From Candidatus Thorarchaeota archaeon (GTDB lineage Archaea > Asgardarchaeota > Thorarchaeia > Thorarchaeales > Thorarchaeaceae), in NCBI GenBank assembly GCA_016839245.1, contig JAEOUN010000095.1, forward strand, positions 1 through 64,000: a DNA stretch of 64,000 nucleotides, written 5' to 3'. Positions 53,610 to 62,902 of the stretch are shown here, one piece after another. A program made the translations under genes and the position numbers. The stretch's first letter is position 1. Each line of letters opens with the position of its first letter. The notes beneath the pieces are model-generated. The model had not been told where the DNA came from. It worked only from the letters and a program-made list of their open reading frames with translations, and ran no database searches.

Positions 53610-54610
53610 TCCAATGGCACCGCACTAATATCATGTTCTGAAAGATATGATGAGAACTCTTTGGCATTATTTGTGAATACATATGCTACTCTTGGATTTA
53701 CTTCTTTAGCAAAGGACAATAGTCCACTAAAATCGCTGTGCGCACTTAGAGGGAATCCTCTCTCTCTGTATTTACCAAGAGTCCATCCTGAAAGGCTATA
53801 CACTTCCATGCGCTTTTCAAAATTGTCTGCGGTATTCTTATCAAGAATATGTTGAAGATTTTGTATTGTATGCCGTATTGATGAACTGACAACAACTGCA
53901 CCATCCTTCAACATCTCAGATGTTTCATGAGAATGTAAATTGTAGTTTCTAAGATCCACTCCAAATTGCCTGTAAACATGACAGACATTGTCGATGCTTG
54001 AATTTCCACTGATTACTCGAAATCCTCCGCTCTGTAAGAGTGCTATTGCTTCCTGGGATTTGCCAAGTGAATATGCGTGAAAGACTGGAATACGCCCTCC
54101 ATCCATTATTTCAGAGGCTGTATCCAAAATATTATGATATACGCTTTTTCTTTGCGGGAAGATCCATTGTGGCTTTCCATATGTTGCCTCTGTGATGAGC
54201 ACATCTGCTTGGATCGGTTTTGCTGCAGTATGAACTAAACTATCGACATTATTGAAATCGCCAGTATATAACACTCTGAGGTCATCATTGAACTCCATAA
54301 GAAACATTGTTGAACCTAACACATGACCTGCATTCAAAGCCGTGATATTGACTCCAATTTGACCAAACATATCTCCAACTTTAATCACGGTCTTATTAAG
54401 AAAGGAATTACTTCCTCTTGCTTCCCAAGTGTCAAAAGTTGCCTTTGTAGCAATTATATGTTCAGCATTCTTTAAGCCACTAATATGATCCGAATGTGAA
54501 TGTGAGAGTAAGGTTGTTTCTCCCTTAATGCCAGTATCTAGAGCTAGGTGAACGTCACCATATTCTAAGAAAAAACCGCTACCAGCTTTTCTCACAATCA
54601 ATGTTGACAT
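53606..54610 (-). CDS. metallo-beta-lactamase fold protein, beta-CASP-like
   Basis: The 334-residue protein has metal motifs HSHSDH (about residues 36-41), AGHVLGST and LYTGDFN, followed by ITEATYG, and a late AHSDFSGL with the beta-CASP histidine. These fit RNase J/CPSF-73/SNM1-type nucleases. At 334 residues it lacks the C-terminal extensions of RNase J. It may cut RNA or DNA. It lies in a four-gene minus-strand group with the acidic protein and DUF131, directly convergent on the Ski2-like helicase neighbourhood. ATG 54610 is used. Confidence 0.82.
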   Translation of the reverse strand: MSTLIVRKAGSGFFLEYGDVHLALDTGIKGETTLLSHSHSDHISGLKNAEHIIATKATFDTWEARGSNSFLNKTVIKVGDMFGQIGVNITALNAGHVLGSTMFLMEFNDDLRVLYTGDFNNVDSLVHTAAKPIQADVLITEATYGKPQWIFPQRKSVYHNILDTASEIMDGGRIPVFHAYSLGKSQEAIALLQSGGFRVISGNSSIDNVCHVYRQFGVDLRNYNLHSHETSEMLKDGAVVVSSSIRHTIQNLQHILDKNTADNFEKRMEVYSLSGWTLGKYRERGFPLSAHSDFSGLLSFAKEVNPRVAYVFTNNAKEFSSYLSEHDISAVPLE

Positions 54611-54666
54611 ATCATGACCTCGTAGAAGAAGATTCAGTTACAACAAAAGGATTTCCCAACAGTTCG

Positions 54667-55551
54667 TTAAAGTCTTCTACGCATAAGTGTTATTGAACTA
54701 CTTTTAAGAGACCCTCCGACTTCCTCTGCAATAGTCTTCAGAAGCTCTACTTGGCCTGCTCCAACGAGCGGGAATCTAACATCTCGCATTTGAGTTTTGA
54801 CAATATCTGACGCAAGGATTGCTGAGGTTCTTTTGGTTAGGAGGAATTCATCACTAGACACAATAAATCCAACATTTGTTTTATTGCCATTTGTAATCAA
54901 ACTGTATGCAAGTTGAGTAGAATCATTTTCCGAAACTGTTCTTAGAATCTGTAATTGAGATGCAAAATCCAGTGACATCCATATAATTGAATTAGTCAAT
55001 CCAGTAGTCTTTCCTGTATCCCATATGAGCGATTTTGCTCCCTCTAGGTTTGCTACGGGATCTATGTTAAATTCTGTATCCTTCCTGAGGTTCTCAGGTT
55101 CAAATTCTAATTTACAGCTGTAAATTTTACACTCTTCTGAAAATCCGTTTTTTTCAAGAAATTGTTTTGTCCATTTAGGGAGATGAAATGAATATGGAAA
55201 TCTTAGTGCATCAATATCTGGAATATCTGAAACTATTGCATCAACATCTCTAATTGCCACAGTTCTGAAAAAGGGCAATGATGATTTGATGATAGTATAC
55301 GAACTAAGTTGTCTATATTCCTTCTTAATTGCCGTTGCTGCCAGAGCCATTCCCAATCTCAAACGGTCTCGATAGACGATAATACCACCAATTATTTCAT
55401 CTTGAACAGAGGAGATGAATGCAATCGAATTCTCTAGCCGGAGGAACTTTGCCGATTGCATGCGATCAATTTCAATGGATTCGAATAAGTCAAGCAACAT
55501 ATCGAGTTCATTTACTCCTACGCGTCGATTAAATATCAAAGGGGTACTCAT
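54667..55551 (-). CDS. GNAT-like hypothetical protein
   Basis: The protein is about 294 residues. Its first half (AFISSVQDEIIGGIIVYRDR then LAATAIKKEYRQLSSY) has the strand-then-loop order of a GNAT N-acetyltransferase acetyl-CoA site, but the R/Q-x-x-G-x-G/A motif is not clear. The second half is unknown. ATG 55551 has GAGG nine nt upstream; a TTG at 55569 is an alternative. It precedes the beta-CASP gene by 56 bp on the same strand, so it may belong to that operon. Confidence 0.55.
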   Translation of the reverse strand: MSTPLIFNRRVGVNELDMLLDLFESIEIDRMQSAKFLRLENSIAFISSVQDEIIGGIIVYRDRLRLGMALAATAIKKEYRQLSSYTIIKSSLPFFRTVAIRDVDAIVSDIPDIDALRFPYSFHLPKWTKQFLEKNGFSEECKIYSCKLEFEPENLRKDTEFNIDPVANLEGAKSLIWDTGKTTGLTNSIIWMSLDFASQLQILRTVSENDSTQLAYSLITNGNKTNVGFIVSSDEFLLTKRTSAILASDIVKTQMRDVRFPLVGAGQVELLKTIAEEVGGSLKSSSITLMRRRL

Positions 55552-55716
55552 ACTTTTCTTCCTCTTCAAGAGTAGTCAAAGTAAATCGTTTAGATATCAG
55601 AACATGATAAAAATCATGCTTCTGTACTTATTGCAAATTGGTTTTGTTTTTTAAAATGGAAAAGTGTACTGTGTCGAAGGGTTTATTCAATAGTTAGTGC
55701 GCACATTTTATACGCT

Positions 55717-56706
55717 ATGCAATCACTCGTGCTCACCCCTGATGGTCTACATTTAGCCGATACGCCGATTCCACCCGTGTTACCAGGCGATGTACGGATT
55801 GAAGTACGTTCTGTTGGTATCTGTGGCACAGATATCTCAATCTGGCGTGGCGACTATGAAGTTGATCTACCCCTAGTTCTAGGTCATGAAATTGCTGGAG
55901 CAATCCATGAGAGTACAATTCCGGATTTCGAACCTGGTATGTTAGTCACTACTGAAATCGATATTTCCTGTGGACGATGCTGGTATTGTCGAAATGGTCA
56001 GCGTCATCTCTGTGCGCAGAAAGAAACATTAGGAATCAATCGTGATGGTGGATTCTCGGAATTTATCAGTGTACCAGCTGAATTAATTCATCCTCTTCCA
56101 TTGGGATTGGATATCTCTGAAGCCACATTTGTTGAACCTCTTGCATCTGCAATTCAAACGAGCAAAATTGCACCAGCTGATGAGAATGAACCCGTTGTTA
56201 TTATCGGCAGTGGAAAGCTTGCATTACTCCAAGCTCAGATGTATGATGCTAGTGGTGCAGATGTCCATATCGTAGGTAGAAACAGATGGCAACTAGGGCT
56301 TGCAAGACAGCTTGGTTTGCAAAATACATATGATACGGTAGACGAATCGTGGAAATCAAAAATAATGAAGATTACACATAACATTGGACCACGCATTGTT
56401 ATTGAGGCGACCGGCAATACTGATGGGTTAAAAATGGCATTAGAACTTGTGAGAAATAATGGAATTGTGGCATTGAAGAGCATGCATGGTTGTACATTTT
56501 CTTTCAATCCCACTAACATTGTAAATAGAGAGCTTACAATATTTGGCTCAAGTCGTGGACCTTATGATGAGGCAATAGATCTACTAGCCAAAGGTCGTAT
56601 AGAGGTAAAGAAACTCATATCAAAGCAATTTAAACTCGAAGATGGAACCAAAGCATTTGAATTTGCATCTCAACCCTCTGTGACAAAAGTGATACTTAAT
56701 ATTTGA
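55717..56706 (+). CDS. zinc-dependent alcohol dehydrogenase (MDR)
   Basis: The 329-residue protein has the MDR start GICGTDISIWRGDYE with catalytic C and GHE motif LVLGHEIAGAI. The structural zinc site is CGRCWYCRNGQRHLC (four Cys). The nucleotide fold shows IIGSGKLALLQAQ. It likely oxidises a sugar or alcohol with NAD(P)+; substrate unknown. ATG 55717 follows a GTGCGCAC palindrome (55697-55704). It precedes endonuclease Q by 10 bp in the same direction. Confidence 0.92.
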   Translation: MQSLVLTPDGLHLADTPIPPVLPGDVRIEVRSVGICGTDISIWRGDYEVDLPLVLGHEIAGAIHESTIPDFEPGMLVTTEIDISCGRCWYCRNGQRHLCAQKETLGINRDGGFSEFISVPAELIHPLPLGLDISEATFVEPLASAIQTSKIAPADENEPVVIIGSGKLALLQAQMYDASGADVHIVGRNRWQLGLARQLGLQNTYDTVDESWKSKIMKITHNIGPRIVIEATGNTDGLKMALELVRNNGIVALKSMHGCTFSFNPTNIVNRELTIFGSSRGPYDEAIDLLAKGRIEVKKLISKQFKLEDGTKAFEFASQPSVTKVILNI

Positions 56707-56716
56707 GGATTCACTC

Positions 56717-57994
56717 ATGCCTTATTTTGATGTGGACTTGCATATACACTCACTCCATTCAATTGGAGTTAGTAAGGCTATGACAATTCCAAAGATTGCT
56801 GAAGGTGCGTTGGTAAAGGGTCTGCATATTATGGGTACAGGTGATGCAACACAACCTCAATGGCTTGCACATTTGGAAAGGCATCTGAAACAAAGCGAAT
56901 CGGTTCTGGAATATAATTCAATTTCATTCATTCTCACAGTCGAGATTGAAGATGCTCAGTCGATACATCATCTTGTGATTCTTCCCAACTTCGAAGCTGT
57001 TAATACACTTCGAAATCTTTTGAATAATGACTCTCCTAATCTCAATCATGAATGGGGCGGGAGACCTCGTGTCAACCTAATGGGTACTCAGATTGCGGGT
57101 TTAGTAAGAGATGTCGGTGGAATGATAGGTCCTGCTCATGCTTTTACTCCTTATCGCTCAATCTTTCGAGAGGATAAGCATAGTACTCTGAAAACCTGCT
57201 ACGGTGATGAAACTCAACATGTTCATTTCTTGGAACTGGGCCTCTCTGCAGATTCAATCATTGCTGATAATATTCCTGAACTTCATCGATTAACATACAT
57301 TACATCCAGTGATGCTCATTCTCCCAGTCCGGGTAAACTAGGCAGAGAGTTCGTTCGTTTTGAGATGAATACTCCATCGTATGATGAACTCAGAAGAGCA
57401 TTATTACGGGAAAAAGGAAGGAAAGCTATTCTAAATGTTGGACTTGATCCTCGACTAGGTAAATACTACCTCTCGTATTGTTCCAAATGTCGAAGGACAT
57501 TGATTCTAGAGACTGGTGATATGCCACCAAGTTACGATGATTCTAAAATTTACATGAATTGTAGGAATCAGTCCGAGGCGAATCAAATTATTGGTGACAT
57601 TCAACGACGAAAGGTCAAGTGTCCTGTTGATGGTAAACCTCTCCGTTTAGGCGTTCGTGATAGAGCTGCTGCAATCGGAGTTGGTACTTCAGAATCTCCA
57701 AGTCATCGTCCACCTTATCTACGGATTGCTCCCTTATTGGATATCATCATAACTGCTATTGATGTGAAATCGGAATCATCAAAGACTGCACTCTACCTCT
57801 ATAATCAGCTAAGGGACTCCCTTGGTTCTGAAACCTTTATTCTGACTGATGCAAATATTCAAGATATTGAAAAAATAAATGAAAGGTTATCTCAAATGAT
57901 TACAGTGTATCGTGACGGTTCTGCCTGCTATGAGTGTGGTGGAGGCGGCAGATACGGTAAGTTGCTTCCGCATTGGGAGTGTGAGAATAGGTGA
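56717..57994 (+). CDS. endonuclease Q (PHP-family DNA repair nuclease)
   Basis: The 425-residue length and layout match archaeal EndoQ, which nicks DNA 5' to deoxyuridine, hypoxanthine and AP sites. PHP motifs are DLHIHS (D7, H9, H11), a later IGPAHAFTP, and TSSDAHSP. A zinc ribbon follows (YCSKCRR at about residue 255, paired with a CPVDG region). The helical C-terminus ends with ACYECGGGGRYGKL, typical of the family. The gene follows an alcohol dehydrogenase by 10 bp and overlaps a small downstream gene by four bases. Identification is by pattern, not database. Confidence 0.88.
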   Translation: MPYFDVDLHIHSLHSIGVSKAMTIPKIAEGALVKGLHIMGTGDATQPQWLAHLERHLKQSESVLEYNSISFILTVEIEDAQSIHHLVILPNFEAVNTLRNLLNNDSPNLNHEWGGRPRVNLMGTQIAGLVRDVGGMIGPAHAFTPYRSIFREDKHSTLKTCYGDETQHVHFLELGLSADSIIADNIPELHRLTYITSSDAHSPSPGKLGREFVRFEMNTPSYDELRRALLREKGRKAILNVGLDPRLGKYYLSYCSKCRRTLILETGDMPPSYDDSKIYMNCRNQSEANQIIGDIQRRKVKCPVDGKPLRLGVRDRAAAIGVGTSESPSHRPPYLRIAPLLDIIITAIDVKSESSKTALYLYNQLRDSLGSETFILTDANIQDIEKINERLSQMITVYRDGSACYECGGGGRYGKLLPHWECENR

Positions 57995-58299
57995 CTGTGG
58001 TACGCGGTGTTGTAAGGGAAGTCGGGCGTAGTCGAACAACACGTGTCAGTGCTTCGCAATGGTACGGTTCAACTGATATCGTTGTCCAGAACGAGGAAAC
58101 TGGTAAAATCTACACAATCAGAATCTCAGCTAATGCTATGGACAGATGTAAATTCCTACCTCGTGTCGGAGTACCAATTATTGTGCATGGTTATATTGAG
58201 GAGGATGAATACGGATTATCGGATTATCTTGTTACTCGAGTGACCGATATCAAACGTGAAGGTGCTGGCATAAAGCGAGTACATACATTTGATGACTGA
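57991..58299 (+). CDS. small beta-rich protein coupled to endonuclease Q
   Basis: The 102-residue product is beta-rich with basic N-terminus and reads like a small OB-fold (VVRGVVREVGRSRTTRVSA, then VPIIVHGYIEEDE). GTG 57991 overlaps the EndoQ stop (GTGA), so translation is coupled. That makes a nucleic acid-binding partner of EndoQ plausible, though no family is recognised. It is convergent with an HTH regulator, with only three bases between stops. Confidence 0.65.
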   Translation: MTVVRGVVREVGRSRTTRVSASQWYGSTDIVVQNEETGKIYTIRISANAMDRCKFLPRVGVPIIVHGYIEEDEYGLSDYLVTRVTDIKREGAGIKRVHTFDD

Positions 58300-58302
58300 T
58301 TT

Positions 58303-58701
58303 CTATTTCTTCCTTCTGATAAGAAATGCGGGAGGAAGTATCCATTCAGATTTGCATCTTGGACATTTAGTGGGTGCTTTTGCAGAATGCTTTTGAGAGA
58401 AGACATAATTACACTTGCCACAGCTAGCTGACCGAACAATGACCTCTTTTCCCTCATTTCTTACGGAACGGGCAATATGGTCAATATCCTCATAGATTAT
58501 GGATCTTTTCTTGAGACCTAGTCTTTCACAAAGGTCTTGAGCAGTCAGAGGAAATTCTGCTTCTTCCAGATACTTAGCTATCTCTTCTCTTCGTGTTTGC
58601 ATATTCAACACCAACCGTAACGCATCATATACTTTCGGGAGCGAGCTCTGTATATGTTCAACTTTTTGTACAAGCTGTACAAAACGTAGAGTCATAATCA
58701 A
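58303..58701 (-). CDS. HTH plus zinc-ribbon transcription regulator
   Basis: The protein has an HTH-like segment (EFPLTAQDLCERLGLKKRS) and a C-terminal zinc ribbon CGKC...CPRC. This pairing matches the archaeal predicted regulator group COG3357. The frame is open to 58701, giving 132 residues, but ATG 58602 with a GGTG ribosome site is a good alternative start (99 residues); the extra N-terminus has weak support. It shares a short intergenic region with the divergent secreted protein at 58732. Confidence 0.75.
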   Translation of the reverse strand: MIMTLRFVQLVQKVEHIQSSLPKVYDALRLVLNMQTRREEIAKYLEEAEFPLTAQDLCERLGLKKRSIIYEDIDHIARSVRNEGKEVIVRSASCGKCNYVFSQKHSAKAPTKCPRCKSEWILPPAFLIRRKK

Positions 58702-58731
58702 CTTAGGTCTTATTCTTTTTGAGGTATTTCA

Positions 58732-59472
58732 ATGAGAAATTATGAGACTGGGTTATCTAACAAATTCCTTGCATCAGTTATTGTTGCTGTCATCATAACT
58801 GCTGGTGTGTTAATCATTGCGATAAATCTGCCCGGTGGAGGAATCACTCCCACAACAACTCCTCCAACAACGACTACACCTACTTTCCCAGTTTATGGAT
58901 TAGGGGCAAGAGCCGCACTGTACCTCAACTCCATGAGAGATAATGTTGTCTATTATTGGATGTGTAATTCAACGTTTGTCAATCTTAATCTATCCAGTTA
59001 TTATGATTCTGAACATTCTGGTGCATATGTCGATGGTGTATACATGACAGAAAATGTGACTGGTGGCGAGATTAATATTCTATTCCATCCTTACACTGAG
59101 AATATTGTGGGTAAAGGCACTTTAACAGAGACTGAATGGAACAGTCTAGCAGGATCTATTATTGATGATGGGGTTGGAAATATGGAAGAAGCCATAAATC
59201 CACCATCAGGAGACTGGCCTCATGTGTGGCCAATTGATTTCTATATGACAGTCTATTTTAATGATAGCACCTGCTTCTATTTCGGGCTTACAAAAGCAGA
59301 CGGATTTGTCTATATTCGAAACGGAACTTGGAGCGGTATCTCTGATTTCGGAGGAGAACCAGTTGTAACCTCTTGGGATCAAGGATATTGGCTTGACGAG
59401 AATGGCTATCTGAGAGATCCTCTTCAGTATCTCTATAATGTAATTACTAGCACCGTTTCTTATCCAGAGTAA
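58732..59472 (+). CDS. membrane-anchored secreted protein with Thr/Pro stalk
   Basis: The 246-residue product has an N-terminal helix (about residues 10-32) followed by a Thr/Pro-rich stalk (about 39-52) and about 190 residues of outside sequence with several NxS/T sites. The N-terminus resembles type IV pilin-like class III signals loosely (short charged segment then hydrophobic stretch). No domain is recognised. GAGGT lies eight nt before the start. It is divergent from the HTH-zinc-ribbon regulator and followed by a winged-helix gene. Confidence 0.6.
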   Translation: MRNYETGLSNKFLASVIVAVIITAGVLIIAINLPGGGITPTTTPPTTTTPTFPVYGLGARAALYLNSMRDNVVYYWMCNSTFVNLNLSSYYDSEHSGAYVDGVYMTENVTGGEINILFHPYTENIVGKGTLTETEWNSLAGSIIDDGVGNMEEAINPPSGDWPHVWPIDFYMTVYFNDSTCFYFGLTKADGFVYIRNGTWSGISDFGGEPVVTSWDQGYWLDENGYLRDPLQYLYNVITSTVSYPE

Positions 59473-59500
59473 TGGGGTTGCGCCCATACTCTTCATTTTA
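59472..59500 (+). terminator. weak hairpin after the stalk protein
   Basis: ATGGG (59472-59476) pairs with CCCAT (59483-59487), short loop GTTGCG, and T-rich DNA follows (CTTCATTTTATATTT). The stem is only five bp, so support is limited. Confidence 0.35.
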
Positions 59501-59549
59501 TATTTATTCATCTATTAAGTGAAACATAATAACGTCTAGGTGAGTATTG

Positions 59550-59996
59550 GTGAGTGAAGAATCAGAGAGAGAAGTCATAGATAGACTTCTAAAGGGGCGC
59601 ACAATGAGTGTCTACGCGCTTCTTCTTTCTAGGGGAGAGATGGGAGTCAGAGAGGTACAGAGAGAACTTGGATTTTCCAGTCCGAGTCTTGCTCTTCATC
59701 ATCTCACAAAACTTACTGAGCTTGATTTAGTAAAGAAAGATGCCGATGGTGTCTACAATGTTACGAAGACTGTACGTGTAGGGTCTCTCTCTCTGTTTAT
59801 AAAACTGGGAACTGTCCTACTCCCTCGATTTGTTTTTCTGGGAACTTTACTTACATCTATGTTAGTTGTATATCTCTTCTTCTTCCTCTCTTGGCCTCCA
59901 ACCGGCGGAGATCTTATGTTTCTTTCAATGAGTATAATTGCAATAGTTCTCGTTTTCTATGAGAGTCAGAGAATATGGGTTTTGAAACCTTTCTAA
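59550..59996 (+). CDS. membrane-anchored winged-helix regulator
   Basis: The 148-residue product has an N-terminal winged helix (residues about 10-75; EMGVREVQRELGFSSPSLAL) followed by two hydrophobic helices (about residues 92-115 and 120-140). The DNA-binding domain faces the cytosol and the helices anchor it in the membrane. GTG 59550 follows AGGTGAG; TTG 59547 is one codon earlier. Similar membrane wHTH proteins occur in archaea with sensor roles. It lies between a secreted stalk protein and nreA. Confidence 0.8.
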   Translation: MSEESEREVIDRLLKGRTMSVYALLLSRGEMGVREVQRELGFSSPSLALHHLTKLTELDLVKKDADGVYNVTKTVRVGSLSLFIKLGTVLLPRFVFLGTLLTSMLVVYLFFFLSWPPTGGDLMFLSMSIIAIVLVFYESQRIWVLKPF

Positions 59997-60092
59997 TTGC
60001 TCGGATGTCATGAGAGATAGATATAGGTTCAAATTCCTAGAAGTATATAATGTATCATCTAGATGAAAACAGGTATTGTTGGTAGATAATAA

Positions 60093-61355
60093 ATGCCACA
60101 GATGAAGCTAGAACCATCTCCAAAAACTCCTAAAAGAGAATCATATGACGAGAGAGTGTGTTCTAACTGTATGGGTCATCGAGCTCTATGTGGCATTAGA
60201 CCCTGTCCCTTAGTAATGCGAGCTCGCGCACAGGCACGAATTGATGAAGCATTTACTGGTCAAGAGTTACTAGGTTCCTCCCCGCCCTCCATCTTTGTTG
60301 GTGAATCAGGATATCCCAAGGTCTTAGCAGGACCATTAATTCCTCCGGTGAGAGTGGATGAAGCTCCTCTAATGGAAAGGCCTGACCTCTGGCTAAACAA
60401 AACAATAGACGAAATCCTAGCTCTTAGATTTAGTCTTGTTCGAACAAAGAAGATAATTCCTATTAACTCAGCAGCTGATCCAAGTAGAGAACTTGCAGAA
60501 ACTCAGACTCTTGCACTATCTGAATCGTCATTGTTCTCTGAAGCAACTCTCTTAAAGCGTCCTTCCTTCACTTCAGTCTTTTCAGATGCAACTTTGCCAA
60601 TTGGTCCATCTGCACCTCTTGAGAGATTTAGATTGGAAGATAATCCTAGGGTCCCTAAGGTTGTAGAGAAAGTAACCACAGATACTGATCTTAAAGCAGC
60701 AGGTGGTATTTTGGACCTCTTCAATGATGGAATACGTCAGGAACATATTACAAGACTCCTCTCTGTAGGTGTCTTAGGACAGAGGAAGAAGAGAAGACTC
60801 GTTCCAACTAAGTGGAGTATTACTGCTGTTGATGATGTCGTAGGAAGAAAGCTCCACAAAAAAGTTCTTAGAAACCGTTCCATCAATGATTTTCTAGTCA
60901 GTATTGATCATGCTCTAGGTAATACTGTTGCAATGCTATTCTTCCCCGGTGGATGGAGATTTGAAGCAATGGAGTGTTGGCTTGGTGGAATGAATCCCTC
61001 GATAATCAATGACTATGAATACGCAAAAGGTCGCAAGGACTACGCAAAAGATGTTGTGGGTGCATATTATGCAACAAGGCTACCGGCATTGGAATACCTC
61101 GATAAACTTCGAAGACAATCTGGAGTCATTGTCTTCATGGAAATTGATCCACAACAATGGGTTCCGCTTGGTGTATGGCGTTTTAGAGAAATTGCAAAAC
61201 GTGCTCTATTTTCAGGTTCAAAGAAATTCCAGAGTATGGAAGAAGCTTTGGCAGAGATTGGAAAACATTTACGTAATCCTCTTGACAGATGGTTGATGAA
61301 AAGTCAATTATACAATGACTATAGAAGTCAGACGAAGCTTAGCGATTTTATCTAG
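60093..61355 (+). CDS. nreA: DNA repair protein NreA
   Basis: The 420-residue length equals the family. The N-terminal metal cluster is C23-x2-C26-x6-C33-x4-C38 (CSNCMGHRALCGIRPCP). The segment STRWS-like KWSITAVDDVVGRKL and the last residues QTKLSDFI match NreA; the latter is a PIP box for binding PCNA. Family members protect archaea against mitomycin C damage in partnership with PCNA. All signature parts look intact. ATG 60093 is used. It is preceded by the winged-helix regulator 96 bp upstream. Confidence 0.93.
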   Translation: MPQMKLEPSPKTPKRESYDERVCSNCMGHRALCGIRPCPLVMRARAQARIDEAFTGQELLGSSPPSIFVGESGYPKVLAGPLIPPVRVDEAPLMERPDLWLNKTIDEILALRFSLVRTKKIIPINSAADPSRELAETQTLALSESSLFSEATLLKRPSFTSVFSDATLPIGPSAPLERFRLEDNPRVPKVVEKVTTDTDLKAAGGILDLFNDGIRQEHITRLLSVGVLGQRKKRRLVPTKWSITAVDDVVGRKLHKKVLRNRSINDFLVSIDHALGNTVAMLFFPGGWRFEAMECWLGGMNPSIINDYEYAKGRKDYAKDVVGAYYATRLPALEYLDKLRRQSGVIVFMEIDPQQWVPLGVWRFREIAKRALFSGSKKFQSMEEALAEIGKHLRNPLDRWLMKSQLYNDYRSQTKLSDFI

Positions 61356-61385
61356 TATCTTGAATGTATCTATCATACATTTGCT

Positions 61386-61409
61386 TTTAATACTTTAATA
61401 AGTATTAAA
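61386..61409 (+). promoter_or_regulatory. 24-bp inverted repeat upstream of secreted protein
   Basis: TTTAATACTT (61386-61395) and AAGTATTAAA (61400-61409) are perfect 10-bp arms around TAAT. The site ends 16 nt before ATG 61426, where a repressor could block the transcript. A winged-helix protein is encoded nearby at 59550. AT-rich content raises the chance of coincidence. Confidence 0.5.
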
Positions 61410-61425
61410 CTAAGGCGAATTAGTT

Positions 61426-62790
61426 ATGCATGAATATAGAATAAAATTGATGACCCTTTGGATCTTGATTTTATTAGTCATGCCTTTCGCATCAATGCCT
61501 TTAGCAAACGCATGGGCAGCAGGCGATGAAGCGGCTATCTTTGGTTATACTTTCGAAGAAGATTATTGGACAAACGATAGTATCATCATCGAAAATGATA
61601 ATGGGACAGCAAGCTTCACAGCGTCATATGTTCATGTAGATGAATTTCAGGCATTTTTAATTGCTTTTAATAATGCGAACATGTCAACTGGTCAGAGGTT
61701 AATTTTGCCCTACCAGTTATTTGGTATGCACTATAAAACACCAGAGAATAGAGAGGTCTTCATTGGCGCAATATTTGCCTTCCTCTTATGCCACAACGAA
61801 TCTTACGGAAGTAACAATCTTCCAGATATGGGCCATGACACTGCATGGTATGTTGTACCCTTCAACGATAATACGACCTTTGGTGTTGAACCTCATGTCG
61901 TACCAATTCCTGCAACGAATGTCAGTAAGAATCATTATCGATTTGGAATGAGCTACTACAATCTAACTTGTAGGATTGTTGATGCAAACACTCCGTTCTG
62001 GTTCTGGGTTACACTTGCAACTCCAGTAATGACTGTTTTACTCAGTGAACTAACAATTCAATATGATATTATTATTCATGATGATGGTTCAGTTCAAGCT
62101 GAGAGTCTCTACACAATTGGACAGGTACACAAGATGAATTATCCCTTTGGCGTACCTGTTAATCCATCAGACATTATCATTGACTCGATGAAGATATCAG
62201 CTGTACACTATCTCTCAATCTTCACTTCGCAGTACCGAGTAACTCGAGCATCAGATGGAAACACACTTACAGCTCCTACAAGTACAACACCAATGAGTGA
62301 TAACATTAGCATAATCGTTGGAGAAAGTGAACGCGCTTTTGATATAGGCTTAGGCAGGCAATATTCACTGATCAATGAAACCACTGATCCTTGGGATGTA
62401 GTGTCAGATGATGAAACTGCGATCAACTGTCTGCTTGGTGCCAGATTGAGTGATCTGATACTGGTAGCTTGGCAACTTCCTCTCTCTGCTTTCATCTTTG
62501 CACACATGGCCTATGGTCTCTCAGAAGGTGTCAGAGGAGTATATTCCTCAATAGGTGATATGACTCGAGGAGCACTGAATGGGACTGCCTTTGTGAATAG
62601 TGATTGGTGGTATGCAGTCACATTCCCAGAATGGAACGGACTACGTGTTCAACAAGATCCCGTCTATGTGGCATATACAAACCTCGCAACGACCATCGTG
62701 GCTGATGGGGATGGTGGCGGCGTAGTAGCACTCCTACTAATTGTTGTAGGAGTAATTGCCGTAATCTGGTTAATTCGTAGACGAAGATAG
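61426..62790 (+). CDS. secreted, C-terminally anchored protein
   Basis: The 454-residue product has a signal peptide (residues 1-32, ending LANAWA), a beta-rich exterior with many NxT sites, and a C-terminal transmembrane helix (about 431-449) with an RRRR end, the archaeal type of a cell-surface anchor. No known domain. ATG 61426 lies behind the 24-bp palindrome. A double hairpin follows the gene. It precedes a TadC/FlaJ-like gene in the same direction, hinting at secretion or pilus function. Confidence 0.7.
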   Translation: MHEYRIKLMTLWILILLVMPFASMPLANAWAAGDEAAIFGYTFEEDYWTNDSIIIENDNGTASFTASYVHVDEFQAFLIAFNNANMSTGQRLILPYQLFGMHYKTPENREVFIGAIFAFLLCHNESYGSNNLPDMGHDTAWYVVPFNDNTTFGVEPHVVPIPATNVSKNHYRFGMSYYNLTCRIVDANTPFWFWVTLATPVMTVLLSELTIQYDIIIHDDGSVQAESLYTIGQVHKMNYPFGVPVNPSDIIIDSMKISAVHYLSIFTSQYRVTRASDGNTLTAPTSTTPMSDNISIIVGESERAFDIGLGRQYSLINETTDPWDVVSDDETAINCLLGARLSDLILVAWQLPLSAFIFAHMAYGLSEGVRGVYSSIGDMTRGALNGTAFVNSDWWYAVTFPEWNGLRVQQDPVYVAYTNLATTIVADGDGGGVVALLLIVVGVIAVIWLIRRRR

Positions 62791-62800
62791 AGCATTTGAA

Positions 62801-62860
62801 GTTCCTCGGATTTGATTGGAAATATTCGAGGAACAATTCCTCTTTTTTAATCGAGGAATT
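62801..62860 (+). terminator. hairpin terminator after secreted protein
   Basis: GTTCCTCG (62801-62808) pairs with CGAGGAAC (62827-62834), then TTCCTCTTTTTT follows. A second pairing ATTCCTC/GAGGAAT (62836-62859) overlaps it. The T-run at 62843-62848 supports transcription stop. Confidence 0.65.
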
Positions 62861-62902
62861 TAAGAGAGTCATAATTGTGTTTGATTATAGAGGATTCTAA
62901 CA

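Noticed and set aside
60024..60045. GGTTCAAATTCC like a tRNA T-arm before nreA
   Set aside because: The G53-C61 pair is missing and nothing upstream folds as a tRNA.
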